Assembly: GCF_900091575.1 (NCBI RefSeq)
Contig: NZ_FMCR01000009.1
Coordinates: forward strand, 62,001 to 126,000
Reading direction: 5' to 3'
DNA length: 64,000 nucleotides
Source: Micromonospora saelicesensis
GTDB taxonomy: Bacteria > Actinomycetota > Actinomycetes > Mycobacteriales > Micromonosporaceae
Both the position numbers and the translations under genes were made by a program. This document shows, piece after piece, positions 1-7,451 of the stretch (its first letter is position 1; each line of letters opens with the position of its first letter). A model generated the notes under the pieces. That model worked only from the letters and a program-made list of their open reading frames with translations, had not been told where the DNA came from and did no database searches.

Positions 1-127
1 CGATCGCCGCCAGCACGACCAGGACCACGACCGGGAAGAGCACGAGCGCCACGGGGAGCACCGGAACCCAGACGCGGACGGGTCGGCGGTCCGGGCGGTT
101 GACCTTGACGGTCACCAACTGCGGCAT
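1..127 (-). CDS. Small membrane protein, N-terminal part (cut by window edge)
   Basis: Only the first 42 codons are visible. They read MPQLVTVKVNRPDRR and then a strongly hydrophobic valine- and leucine-rich stretch from about residue 19 onward, so this is an integral membrane protein. Its ATG overlaps the TGA of the upstream DUF2089 gene in an ATGA arrangement, so the two are translationally coupled and form an operon. A DUF2089 regulator followed by small membrane proteins suggests a self-sensing membrane-stress unit, but that role is inferred. The C-terminal part lies outside the window. Confidence 0.7.
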   Translation of the reverse strand, partial: MPQLVTVKVNRPDRRPVRVWVPVLPVALVLFPVVVLVVLAAI

Positions 128-489
128 CACGTCGGGCCGCCCAGCTCGGCCAACGCCTGCTGTGCGGTGATCTCACCGCGGCGCAGCCGGTCGATGACGT
201 CGGCTCGCGAAGGCGCCGGGTCGGTCTCGACGAAGTCGAGCATCTGCGTGATCCGGTTGAGTCGTGACTTGATCGTCGGGTAGCTCACCCCGAAGATGCG
301 TTCCATCTCCTTGATCGAACCGTGGCAGCGCACGAACGCCGTGACGAACACCTGATCATCGACGTTGAGCTGAGCCAGTTGCGGTGGCTCAAACTCGCCC
401 TCGATCGCGACGCCGTTGCTCGCCAGGCGCACCCGCTCGACGACGAAAGGCTGCCCTCGCGTCAGGCTGGTCAGGTCCTGCCAGTCCAT
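127..489 (-). CDS. DUF2089 family transcriptional regulator
   Basis: A 120-residue cytoplasmic protein matching the DUF2089 family. Residues 40-85 carry a helix-turn-helix of the kind seen in sigma factor region 4, with the signature IKEMERIFGVSYPTIKSRLN. An acidic, Ala/Leu-rich C-terminal tail follows. I chose the ATG at 489 (MDWQDLTSLTRG), which has AGGACAGG just upstream and matches the usual family N-terminus; an in-frame ATG at 504 would add five residues. The downstream membrane gene overlaps its stop codon. The upstream region holds repeated CTTAAG palindromes that may be its own operator. The DNA target and signal cannot be read from the sequence. Confidence 0.85.
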   Translation of the reverse strand: MDWQDLTSLTRGQPFVVERVRLASNGVAIEGEFEPPQLAQLNVDDQVFVTAFVRCHGSIKEMERIFGVSYPTIKSRLNRITQMLDFVETDPAPSRADVIDRLRRGEITAQQALAELGGPT

Positions 490-504
490 CGCCTGTCCTG
501 TCAT

Positions 505-566
505 ACCTTAAGTTGTATCTTAAGAATCCTCAACTTCCAAGAGTCTGATCTTAATTTTCCTAAGGT
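505..566 (-). promoter_or_regulatory. AT-rich promoter region with repeated CTTAAG-type palindromes
   Basis: Directly upstream of the DUF2089 gene lie two perfect CTTAAG palindromes at 507-512 and 519-524, separated by six bases. Further copies of the theme follow: ATCTTAA at 548-554 and CCTAAGG at 559-565. The stretch is far more AT-rich than its surroundings. The spacing suggests an operator bound by a dimer, possibly the DUF2089 protein itself. Autoregulation is inferred. Confidence 0.4.
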
Positions 567-619
567 GCGCTCGGTTGGAAGAGGCCTGGGTCGATCTCGC
601 CGCCGGCCGGGAATGCGAA

Positions 620-653
620 ACCGCGGCGGGACCCGAAGAGGTCCCGCCGCGGT
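620..653 (-). terminator. Strong stem-loop terminator of the I36-like gene
   Basis: A perfect 14-bp inverted repeat (ACCGCGGCGGGACC and its complement) closes a 6-nt loop, 72 bp past the stop codon of the secreted inhibitor-like gene. There is no clear U-tract, as is common for actinobacterial terminators. Confidence 0.6.
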
Positions 654-724
654 CGAAGGGTGTTGCTTGCCGGGTGCCCAGCGGCGGGAGCGGGTGACCC
701 CGACTCCCGCCCGCGGCAAGCGGA

Positions 725-1168
725 TCAGCACATCCGGATGTACCAGACCGGCGAGAAGTCGACAGCCTCCCAGGCGACTCCAGAGCTGAAGCCGCGGATC
801 GGGTTGCGGTTCTGGTCCATGATGTCGGCCCAGGCGCCCCAGGTCTGGTTGTTGTAGATGGAACCCCAGCCGTTCCAGTTGGTGAGCGAGTACCACCGAC
901 ACTGGTACAGCACGAACATGCGTCCGCCGAAGTAGGTGTCGGTGTAGACGCAGGTGGCGGTGTAGGGGCAGGGGCCGACAGCCTGGGACGAGACGCCGCT
1001 GATGCCGGCGTTCGGGTTGTCGGAGGCGATCGCGTTGGCCGGGTTGGCCGGTTGCGCCGCGACGCTGACGACCGGTTGGTCAGCCGGGCCTGCGGTGGCG
1101 GACGACGGCACTGCCAGCGTGGCGATGAGGGCCGCGAAGGCCGCGATCAGGAGCATGCGTAGCTTCAT
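725..1168 (-). CDS. Secreted peptidase inhibitor I36-like protein
   Basis: A 147-residue exported protein. The ATG at 1168 gives MKLRMLLIAAFAALIATLAV, a classical signal peptide ending near Ala-Thr-Ala-Gly at residues 25-27. The mature part has two Cys pairs (CPYTATC, then YQCRW and the C-terminal Cys) and an aromatic- and Asn-rich beta-crystallin-like core (GGRMFVLYQCRWYSLTNWNG, WGSIYNNQTW). This matches the peptidase inhibitor I36/SMPI-like family, which covers metalloproteinase inhibitors and related secreted proteins. An ATG eight codons upstream was rejected because it precedes a better signal peptide. A strong hairpin lies downstream. The target protease, if any, is unknown. Confidence 0.75.
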   Translation of the reverse strand: MKLRMLLIAAFAALIATLAVPSSATAGPADQPVVSVAAQPANPANAIASDNPNAGISGVSSQAVGPCPYTATCVYTDTYFGGRMFVLYQCRWYSLTNWNGWGSIYNNQTWGAWADIMDQNRNPIRGFSSGVAWEAVDFSPVWYIRMC

Positions 1169-1311
1169 GCATTCACGATGCCCGATGGGCACGGAAGCGG
1201 AGAGTGTCTCGCCTGTGACGGAAAGTACCCCTTCTGTTGAGGTGTCAACGACCTGGTATTTCAGCCGGGGTCGTGATTGTGACTCGGCGGCCAGCGCAGG
1301 CGGCCACTAAG

Positions 1312-1653
1312 ATGCACGGGGTGGGCAGGTTCCTGGCGCTCTTCAACGGCGCCGCTGACGAGGCCGACAAGGCCGAACTCACCGAGCAGCAGCAGGCCGA
1401 GTTCATGAACGCCTGGGCGTCATGGGCGCAGGCCAACGAGAAGGCCATCGTCGACCCCGGTGCTCCCTTGTACGCGAAGAAGCGGGTCACGGCGCGAGGT
1501 GTCGAGGACTTCACCGACGCCCTGATCGCCTACACGATTGTGGAAGCGGACTCGCACGACGAGGCAGTCGAGATCTTCTCCGGGCACCCGCACCTGGGAC
1601 TGTTCGCCGGAAACTCCATCGTGGTCCTGGAGTGTCCGCCGCCGCCCAGCTGA
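1312..1653 (+). CDS. YciI family (YCII-related domain) protein
   Basis: A 113-residue cytoplasmic protein matching the YCII/DGPF-like ferredoxin-fold family, whose members are small enzymes or partners of ECF sigma factors. The domain spans nearly the whole protein. The C-terminal half reads VTARGVEDFTDALIAYTIVE, then SHDEAVEIFSGHPHL, the usual signature (x-AYxIVEADSxDEAxxIxxxHPHL). The ATG at 1312 (MHGVGRFLALF) is preferred over a GTG 25 codons upstream because conservation begins there. Its substrate is unknown. Confidence 0.8.
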   Translation: MHGVGRFLALFNGAADEADKAELTEQQQAEFMNAWASWAQANEKAIVDPGAPLYAKKRVTARGVEDFTDALIAYTIVEADSHDEAVEIFSGHPHLGLFAGNSIVVLECPPPPS

Positions 1654-1668
1654 CACGCGCGCCGCCCA

Positions 1669-1764
1669 CGATCCACTCGCCTTTAGGGAAGTCGGGGTGT
1701 CCCGGCTCCGTAGACGCCCCGACTTCACGGAACCCGAGTCGATCTCTCACCACTGGTCGGCAAC
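1669..1764. repeat. Dispersed intergenic hairpin repeat, copy A
   Basis: A 96-bp sequence about 80 percent identical to 10991-11087, in the same orientation. Both begin CGATCCACTCGC and end in a CGG-CAAC block, and share the segment AACCCGAGTCGATCTC. Each copy centres on a hairpin; here GAAGTCGGGG (1688-1697) pairs perfectly with CCCCGACTTC (1717-1726). This copy lies between two convergent genes, so it may end transcription on both strands. The stem bases differ between copies in a partly compensatory way. Confidence 0.65.
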
Positions 1765-1839
1765 ACGGAACCGCGGCGGCACCCGGAAAGGGCCTCGGGC
1801 GACAGGAGAGACGCCAAGGCTAGACGATAACCATCGATA

Positions 1840-2913
1840 TCACTCGAAGAACTTGATGCTGAATCCGGTGTCGGACGTCGGGCCGGGCACGTTGGCGCGG
1901 CGGTAGGTGGTGTTGCCCCACCAGCAGAAGGTGCCGGTGTACCAGTAGCGGTTCGCCCAGGAGTACGCGGTGCCCTTGGGCACCCCGTGGTACATCAGCG
2001 GGAACCTCGGCCCTGCGGGTGGGCTGGTGGCGATGTCGCCGTTGAGCAGCACGAAGCTGTGGTGACCAGGCCCGTTCACGTACAGGGTGGGATCCCAGCC
2101 GGCCATCATGGTGGCCCGGTTCGAGCCGAACAGGCAGCCGTTCGACTTGTACCAGTCCCACACGTACGTCGGGTCGCCGCCGGCGCGCAGCCGCAGGTCG
2201 GCGAGGCAGTACTGGTCGCTCCAGCTGCCGTTGGCGGAGTAGACGATGTGGAGCTGCCCGTCAGGGTCCTTGATCGCCTCGGGTGACTCGTTGATGAACG
2301 GGTTGCCGACGACGCGCTCCCAGCTCTCGCGGGGCTGGGAAATGATGTACCGGCCACCGGTCGGGGTGAGCGGGTCGCTCATCCGGCTGAGGTAGATGTT
2401 CTGTTCGACGTTGGTGTCCCCGGCCCAACCCGACCAGACGAACCACCGCTGCCCGTTGAAGGTGAACAGGCTGCCGTCGATGGCCCATTTGCCGTCGGGC
2501 AGCCCGAGCTGCCGCTCGGCCGTGTAGCCGCTGACCGGTGACGCCGAGTGGATCGCGTACATGCGGTGGGCGGTGCCGCGCCCGGCCGAGAAGTAGATGT
2601 AGTAGCGGCCGCCATCAGTGACGATCTCCGGGGCCCAGACCTCACCGAGGTTGCGGCTGTCCGTCCAGACCTGCCGCGCGGGTGCGGCGGCCAGCGCGTC
2701 GGGAGAGGCCGCCTGCCGCACGGCGATCCCGCCGTTGACCGACTGGACGGAGATGTAGGTGCCGCCGACGCGGATCACGCTGGGGTCGGCGGCTCGCATG
2801 CCGGTCTGCCCGGCCGCCGCCGGCGCGGCGCCGAGCAGGGACAGGCCGGTGGTGAGTACGACGGCCAGCAGGAAGGAGAGGAGTCGCGGAAGGGTTCGGC
2901 TACCGACGTTCAC
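1840..2913 (-). CDS. Secreted glycoside hydrolase family 43 protein
   Basis: A 357-residue extracellular glycosidase with a GH43-like five-bladed propeller. GH43 enzymes act on arabinan, xylan or galactan side chains. I chose the GTG at 2913, preceded by GGAGAGG, which gives a signal peptide with hydrophobic core LLSFLLAVVLTTGLSLLGAA and cleavage near residue 34. Three expected acidic residues are visible: Asp43 in ADPSV (base), Asp146 in WAIDGS, and Glu209 in NESPEAIKD (acid). A paired Trp/Tyr-rich C-terminus (WANRYWYTGTFCWWG) may bind sugar. An ATG start 38 codons upstream would put an unlikely segment before the signal peptide. The exact substrate is unknown. Confidence 0.8.
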   Translation of the reverse strand: MNVGSRTLPRLLSFLLAVVLTTGLSLLGAAPAAAGQTGMRAADPSVIRVGGTYISVQSVNGGIAVRQAASPDALAAAPARQVWTDSRNLGEVWAPEIVTDGGRYYIYFSAGRGTAHRMYAIHSASPVSGYTAERQLGLPDGKWAIDGSLFTFNGQRWFVWSGWAGDTNVEQNIYLSRMSDPLTPTGGRYIISQPRESWERVVGNPFINESPEAIKDPDGQLHIVYSANGSWSDQYCLADLRLRAGGDPTYVWDWYKSNGCLFGSNRATMMAGWDPTLYVNGPGHHSFVLLNGDIATSPPAGPRFPLMYHGVPKGTAYSWANRYWYTGTFCWWGNTTYRRANVPGPTSDTGFSIKFFE

Positions 2914-3059
2914 GATCGGGATTCCTCTCCTCGATGGAGCTGGAGGCAGCAATCGACACCCATAGATTAGGGCAGGAGTTGCTGTGCCACAGTGTTTCCG
3001 CGAGCAGGCATCGGAGCTGGCAGTCACTGGCGGGCATGGGTGCGCTAGCGTTCGGCCCC

Positions 3060-3401
3060 ATGGAACCCGTGGACGTGGTCTTGGCCGTCGTGTGCGCAGC
3101 GGCCAACCTGGCCATGGCCGCCGTGCTGCTGGTCAGGAGCCGTGGGGGCACGGCCGTACCCCGGATCTTCGGCCGCCGACAGCCCCTTCCACGCCTGCGG
3201 GCCGCGATGCATGCCTGCCTGGGGCTGGGACTGGGCGTCGGCCTGCTCGTCAAGGACATCTTCCCGCCGGACTCCACGGGCGACGCGGTGGTGTTCCACG
3301 TGGTGAGGATCTTGCTGGTGGCTGCTGGCGTCACCGCCCTGCTGAGCGCCCTCCGGTACCCGCGATCCCTCCCTGGCGAGACCGCCCGCCAGGGGCGGTG
3401 A
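3060..3401 (+). CDS. Small three-helix membrane protein of unknown function
   Basis: A 113-residue protein starting MEPVDVVLAVVCAAANLAM. Three hydrophobic segments are visible at about residues 4-24, 51-66 and 77-98. Basic loops lie between the first two, and the C-terminus is basic. I do not recognise a family. The gene is divergent from the GH43 gene, with a 146-bp gap. The ATG at 3060 was chosen because the hydrophobic reading starts there; the longer frame upstream has no membrane signal and poor codon use. Confidence 0.6.
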   Translation: MEPVDVVLAVVCAAANLAMAAVLLVRSRGGTAVPRIFGRRQPLPRLRAAMHACLGLGLGVGLLVKDIFPPDSTGDAVVFHVVRILLVAAGVTALLSALRYPRSLPGETARQGR

Positions 3402-3657
3402 CCGGGCGTCTCATAACCTTCGGCAGGGTTTGCTGTCGGCCGCGATGAGCCCGCCGCCCACTTGCCGACGTGTTGGTGGCTTCGCAACCAGACGGATACC
3501 GCTACAGCGATCACCACGAAGATCGAGCGCGGCGAGCGGCGAAAGCGCGATCCGACGGAAGTCCGACGTTGGGCGTCCAGTCGCTCACGCAGGGTCCAAC
3601 CTGGAAGCCGGCTCGCCATCAGGGCGATCAGTACACAGAGGAGGTTGGAGAGTTCAG

Positions 3658-4662
3658 ATGCTGATCATCGCGGAGGAAAAGGACGCCTACCCACCGAACG
3701 GTCAGATCCCCAACATGGACACCGACGCGAAGGCGTGCCGCGACATCCTGACCAGGATCGAACCGCTCCTGCCCACCGACCTTCGGGGAGAGGTGATCGG
3801 TGCCTTGGTGACCTGGTCGGAGAGCGTGCTGAAGCCGGGTCAGAGCTTCGGTACGTGGGCCGAAGCCATCACCGTCGCGACCAGATACGCACGGAGCGAC
3901 CCCGCCCTTAAGACCGACAACAGTCAGCGGCGTCGTGACCAGGCCGTCGACGACGACGAGGTGGTCAAGCTCAAGGCGGCGCTGGGGAGTACGGGCAAGA
4001 CCGGCGACCCGCAGATCGCGTTGCGCGACGAGAGCCGCAGGTGGGCGAACTGCGGGATGGCGGCGTTCCAGATTCGCGAGCTGTTGCACGCCGCAGGCGG
4101 AAAGCCGGCCAGCGTGTCGCGCGAGACCTACGGGAGTGGCGGCGGCGACGCGCTCAAGAAGGCGTTGCTCGTCAAGCCGGTCGGCACCGCTACCGTCCTG
4201 CTGCTCGACTGCCAGTTCCCGCAGGTGCACAACTTCATCATCGAGGTGCACCACGACGGGTCGCGCTACCTTGCCCAGGGCTACCAGGGCACCTACTTCG
4301 CCCACTGGTGGCTCGGAATCAACGACAGCTACTCCTCCAAAAAGCCCACGCCAGAGATTCTCGCTCTGCGCGAACGGTACGGGTTGGGTCGGGCGATCAG
4401 CCCGGAGAATTACGCGGCCCTGCTGGACGGCCTGGTCGCGGCCGTCTCGTCCGACTGGCAGGAGACCGCCAACCAATGGTCGGCGTTGCCGTTCAACCCT
4501 GACCGGCAGGAGATCGACGGGATTCGCCGCCGGTCCGGATCGCCGACGCTCCTCGTCGAGGTGTTCGAGCTGGGCAAGCCCGCCGTGGCTCGGGCGGCGC
4601 TCGGCGACAACGGCGTCGCGTCGCTCAGCGAGCTGGCCACCCGAGGAATGGCAACGACCTGA
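3658..4662 (+). CDS. Putative papain-like-fold cysteine hydrolase, possibly toxin-like
   Basis: A 334-residue protein with a strong ribosome site (GAGGAGG) before ATG 3658. No named family is recognised, but two motifs suggest a papain-like catalytic dyad. These are Cys132 in RRWANCGMAAF at the start of a helix, and His191 in VHNFIIEVHHDGSRYLAQGY, followed by Gln207/Gln210 and a Trp-rich strand (GTYFAHWWLG). This pattern is typical of papain-like toxin domains and cysteine proteases. Residues 1-90 form a helical N-terminal part. There is no signal peptide. A small membrane-spanning ORF continues in the same frame after the stop. The function is inferred; a structural role without catalysis cannot be excluded. 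Confidence 0.6.
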   Translation: MLIIAEEKDAYPPNGQIPNMDTDAKACRDILTRIEPLLPTDLRGEVIGALVTWSESVLKPGQSFGTWAEAITVATRYARSDPALKTDNSQRRRDQAVDDDEVVKLKAALGSTGKTGDPQIALRDESRRWANCGMAAFQIRELLHAAGGKPASVSRETYGSGGGDALKKALLVKPVGTATVLLLDCQFPQVHNFIIEVHHDGSRYLAQGYQGTYFAHWWLGINDSYSSKKPTPEILALRERYGLGRAISPENYAALLDGLVAAVSSDWQETANQWSALPFNPDRQEIDGIRRRSGSPTLLVEVFELGKPAVARAALGDNGVASLSELATRGMATT

Positions 4663-4686
4663 CACGGCCTGCTCGGCGACGTACTC

Positions 4687-4809
4687 GTGCTCAACGTGCA
4701 GGCCCTGCTGTACCTGGCTTCTGGTGCGGTCGCCTACTTTGGCCTGCGCACCGTCCGGCAGCAGCGGCGCCCCGTCGTACGGCGGCGCGCCACCGTCGAC
4801 GTCGGGTAG
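4687..4809 (+). CDS. Candidate 40-residue single-pass membrane mini-protein
   Basis: After the TGA of the papain-like gene (4660-4662) the same frame stays open with typical high-GC third positions. It encodes VLNVQALLYLASGAVAYFGL, a single membrane helix, and then a very basic tail (RTVRQQRRPVVRRR). GTG 4687 is the most plausible start, but I see no good ribosome site, so expression may depend on coupling or readthrough. It could equally be the remnant of a C-terminal membrane anchor cut off by a stop mutation. Confidence 0.4.
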   Translation: MLNVQALLYLASGAVAYFGLRTVRQQRRPVVRRRATVDVG

Positions 4810-4906
4810 ACCATGCGCGCGGCGGTCCGGCGACAGGCGTGGTCCACGGCCTCAATCCCGCTGCTGCCGCCGGCGGCCCAGCGACGGCCGCCGACGCAGC
4901 CGCGCT

Positions 4907-5791
4907 CTATGCGCCCGAGATGGCAGTGAGTGCCGTGTCGAGTGCCTGGTCCGCCGGGACGGGTACGTCGGGGACCACTCCGACGCCCTCCCAGTTGGTG
5001 CCGGTGACGCTGTTGATGGTCCGGGCGGTCGGTACGGTCACGAGGATGTGTTCGGTGACCGGGTGGCGGGCCGTCGGATGCGCGCCGCCGCGCGTCGTCT
5101 CACCGACGACGACGGCCCGGCCGTGCGCCCGAAGGGTGTACGCCACGTCTTCGCCCCCGGAGAACGTCACCGCGCTGGTGAGCACGTGGACCGGGCGGTC
5201 GGTGTAGCGCGGCGCGGGCAGGTGCACGGTCGTCCAGAACTGGCGGGTCGCGCCGGTGGACCGCTCGTAGAAGTCGTTGAGGTGCACCTGGTCGTCGCGG
5301 AAGAAGTAGCTGCACCACATCGCGGCTCCCTCCGGTGTTCCGCCGGAGCAGGCGCGCAGGTCCAGGATGAGCGCGGAGCTGAGGGCGACCAGTTGCATGG
5401 CCGCACCGATCGCGGCGGCGCCTTCGTTCGCGTACGCGATGCGCCGCACGTCGATGAGCCCGACGTTGCCGTTCAGGTGCTCAGCCCGGCGGATCCCCTG
5501 GTTCTCCGCCCTGAGCAGCGCGAGGAACGCGGCCCGCCCGCCGTCTTCGTCCGCTGGATCCAGCGACTGCGGCTGGTCCGACCACAGCAGCCGCAGATGC
5601 TTGTCCGGGCACACCTCCTGCAGGTGAGCGGTTACCGACTCGCCGAGCGCCGGCCCGTCCAGGTTGTCGTACTCGCCCGCCGCGAGACGGCGCCGGATCG
5701 CGGCGTCGAGGTCCGCGACCTTCCCAGGAAAGACGTACCCCGCCTCGATCCGGTCCAGGGCCTGCCCGATCATCTGTTCGTTTGAGAGCAC
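4907..5791 (-). CDS. S41 family peptidase (IRBP/CtpA-like)
   Basis: A 294-residue serine protease-like protein of the S41 group that resembles interphotoreceptor retinoid-binding protein. A helical N-terminal domain (GQALDRIEAGYVFPGKVADL) precedes the catalytic alpha/beta domain. The nucleophile region reads VLTSAVTFSGGEDVAYTLRA, with Ser in the TFSGGEDVAY motif, followed by VVGETTRGGAHPT. The strand LILDLRACSGGTPEGAAMW matches the conserved D-R-N-GG position. I chose GTG 5791; ATG 5773 is possible. There is no signal peptide, so a cytoplasmic location is likely. The upstream small membrane gene (5883-6188) lies on the same strand. Confidence 0.8.
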   Translation of the reverse strand: MLSNEQMIGQALDRIEAGYVFPGKVADLDAAIRRRLAAGEYDNLDGPALGESVTAHLQEVCPDKHLRLLWSDQPQSLDPADEDGGRAAFLALLRAENQGIRRAEHLNGNVGLIDVRRIAYANEGAAAIGAAMQLVALSSALILDLRACSGGTPEGAAMWCSYFFRDDQVHLNDFYERSTGATRQFWTTVHLPAPRYTDRPVHVLTSAVTFSGGEDVAYTLRAHGRAVVVGETTRGGAHPTARHPVTEHILVTVPTARTINSVTGTNWEGVGVVPDVPVPADQALDTALTAISGA

Positions 5792-5882
5792 GGCGGGCCA
5801 CGGTAGACCGCAATCAGCCCCACGACCAGCGAGTTTCGCACTGACCCAGGTGCCACGAGGTGTGGCCGTAGCCCGTCCACTG

Positions 5883-6188
5883 TCAGCCGTCAGAGCGTCG
5901 CCGTCTTTCTCTGAGCACAAAGCCCACGGCCACGAGGAGCAGCCCAACCGCGATCAATCCGCCGGCCAGGTACCGGAAGATCGGTTGGACCTCCGGCCAG
6001 GCGAACTGTGCCGCGGCGATCAACACGAAGAATGCGAGTACGACCAGTGAGCCTTTTCGCGCAATGACCTGACCACTGAGAGTGACTGTGCGCCCCGACG
6101 GGGATCGCCTGGTGTTGTCGCTGTGGCAGCAAGCAGCGCTCCAGCGGCGTCTCGGGCGCGTACGATGCGTACCGGACAAGCCTGACAC
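5883..6188 (-). CDS. Small two-helix membrane protein
   Basis: Up to 101 residues. The reliable part is the C-terminal 65 residues: GSLVVLAFFVLIAAAQFAW and YLAGGLIAVGLLLVAVGFVL form two membrane helices, ending in an Arg-rich tail (RERRRRSDG). The GTG at 6188 is the only conventional start in this frame upstream of the helices. The first 45 residues look unlike real coding sequence, so the true start is uncertain. No family is recognised. Confidence 0.5.
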   Translation of the reverse strand: MSGLSGTHRTRPRRRWSAACCHSDNTRRSPSGRTVTLSGQVIARKGSLVVLAFFVLIAAAQFAWPEVQPIFRYLAGGLIAVGLLLVAVGFVLRERRRRSDG

Positions 6189-6295
6189 CCCGCGCTGGCA
6201 ACGTTGCGGAGTGCCTCATCCGGCGGACCGTGACGAGGGTGCCGTCTTCCTGTAAATCGATCGCGCCAGGCCGCTTCCTTGGGTTGGGTGCACCA

Positions 6296-7186
6296 ATGAG
6301 CATAATTCTGAGCACCCCGAGCGTTGAGGAAATGTCGCCAGCGGTCGATGCGCTCAAGCGGTGGCAGTACGACGGGGGGCCCCTGCAGCTTCATTCCGGC
6401 GACCTCGGCTGGCACTCGCTGAATGGTGCCGAGGCTACAGCCGCTGCCCTCCGGGTGTGGTCGCGAGACGGGGAGGTTCTCGCGATCGGGCTGCTGGACG
6501 GCCCCCGACTGGTGCGCATGGCCGTCGCTCCCCACTGGCGCGATGACGAGGCACTGACCCACCGGCTCGTCGCCGATCTGGACGACCCGGCACGCGGTGT
6601 CCTGGCTCTCGACGGCGCGACCGTCGAAGCTCGGCGGGCCGACCTCCTCACCCAGTTGCTGCTGAAGCGGGGCTGGGAACGGGACGAGCCGTGGACAACG
6701 TTTCACCGCACCCTCTCGAACCCGGTCCAGGAGTGCGGTTTGCGCATCGAGACGATCAAGCCCGATCGCGCAGAGGTGTGGGTCGCTGTCCACTGGTCCG
6801 CGTTCCGCGGCTCGACCTTCACCGATGCCGACCGACGCCGATTTCTCGGACGCTGGCTCGCCATGGCTCGTGGCCCGTTCTACGGTGACGCACGCAGCCT
6901 CGCCGCGTTCGACGAGAACGACGACGCCGTGGCGGTGGCGGCCGTGTGGTCAGCCGGCCCCGGGCGGCCGGGACTGCTGGAACCGTTGGGCGTCCACCGC
7001 GGTCACCGAGGCCATGGTTACGGCACAGCGATCACGCTTGCCGCCGCCGCGGCCCTTCGCGACATGGGGGCGTCCAGCGCGAATGTGGGCGTGGAGTGCT
7101 CGAACGTCGGCGCCGTGGCCACCTATGCCTCGGCTGGCTTCACTCCGTCGGCTGACGTGGTCGATCTGCGCCGGGGCCCCCGGTGA
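6296..7186 (+). CDS. GNAT family N-acetyltransferase (two-domain)
   Basis: A 296-residue acetyltransferase. The C-terminal half (about 150-290) carries the acetyl-CoA pyrophosphate-binding motif LGVHRGHRGHGYGTAITLAA, matching Q/RxxGxG/A, and the following GVECSNVGAVATYASAGF, the usual GNAT motif. The N-terminal half is a weaker GNAT-like repeat (VRMAVAPHWRDDEALTHRLV). ATG 6296 is preferred over a start 22 codons upstream. The acceptor substrate is unknown. The gene stands alone, followed by the IS5-like insertion. Confidence 0.8.
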   Translation: MSIILSTPSVEEMSPAVDALKRWQYDGGPLQLHSGDLGWHSLNGAEATAAALRVWSRDGEVLAIGLLDGPRLVRMAVAPHWRDDEALTHRLVADLDDPARGVLALDGATVEARRADLLTQLLLKRGWERDEPWTTFHRTLSNPVQECGLRIETIKPDRAEVWVAVHWSAFRGSTFTDADRRRFLGRWLAMARGPFYGDARSLAAFDENDDAVAVAAVWSAGPGRPGLLEPLGVHRGHRGHGYGTAITLAAAAALRDMGASSANVGVECSNVGAVATYASAGFTPSADVVDLRRGPR

Positions 7187-7451
7187 AGGATCTGGCCGCG
7201 CGGCGCGGTGGCCGCCTGGGCGTCCCTCGCAGCGGCTGTGACCTTCCCAGGTGAACTTGTTCCCTGGTGCACTGGACCGAGAACTGAGCGGACACCGAGC
7301 CCTCTCCGCGTATCGGTGTTAGTGGGGCGGGTAGCTGCTTCGACGGTCGATGGGGACACGCCCGACCTGTTGCGGTGCAAGGGAAAGACCCAGAACCCCG
7401 GTATGAAGTGGTCCTCTCACAGATCAACTTCAGGTGGGGTCCTGCGTCGCC
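7187..7451. other. Intergenic region holding the left end of an IS5-like element
   Basis: No convincing gene is seen between the acetyltransferase and the transposase. A short inverted repeat GGTGCACTG at 7266-7274 is matched by CAGTGCACC at 8309-8317 and probably marks the left end of the insertion sequence. The rest is non-coding leader. Confidence 0.4.

Noticed and set aside
3935..5785. 616-codon plus-strand frame spanning the papain-like and S41 genes
   Set aside because: Arg/Ser/Pro-rich and antisense to the S41 peptidase gene; the real frames explain this DNA.
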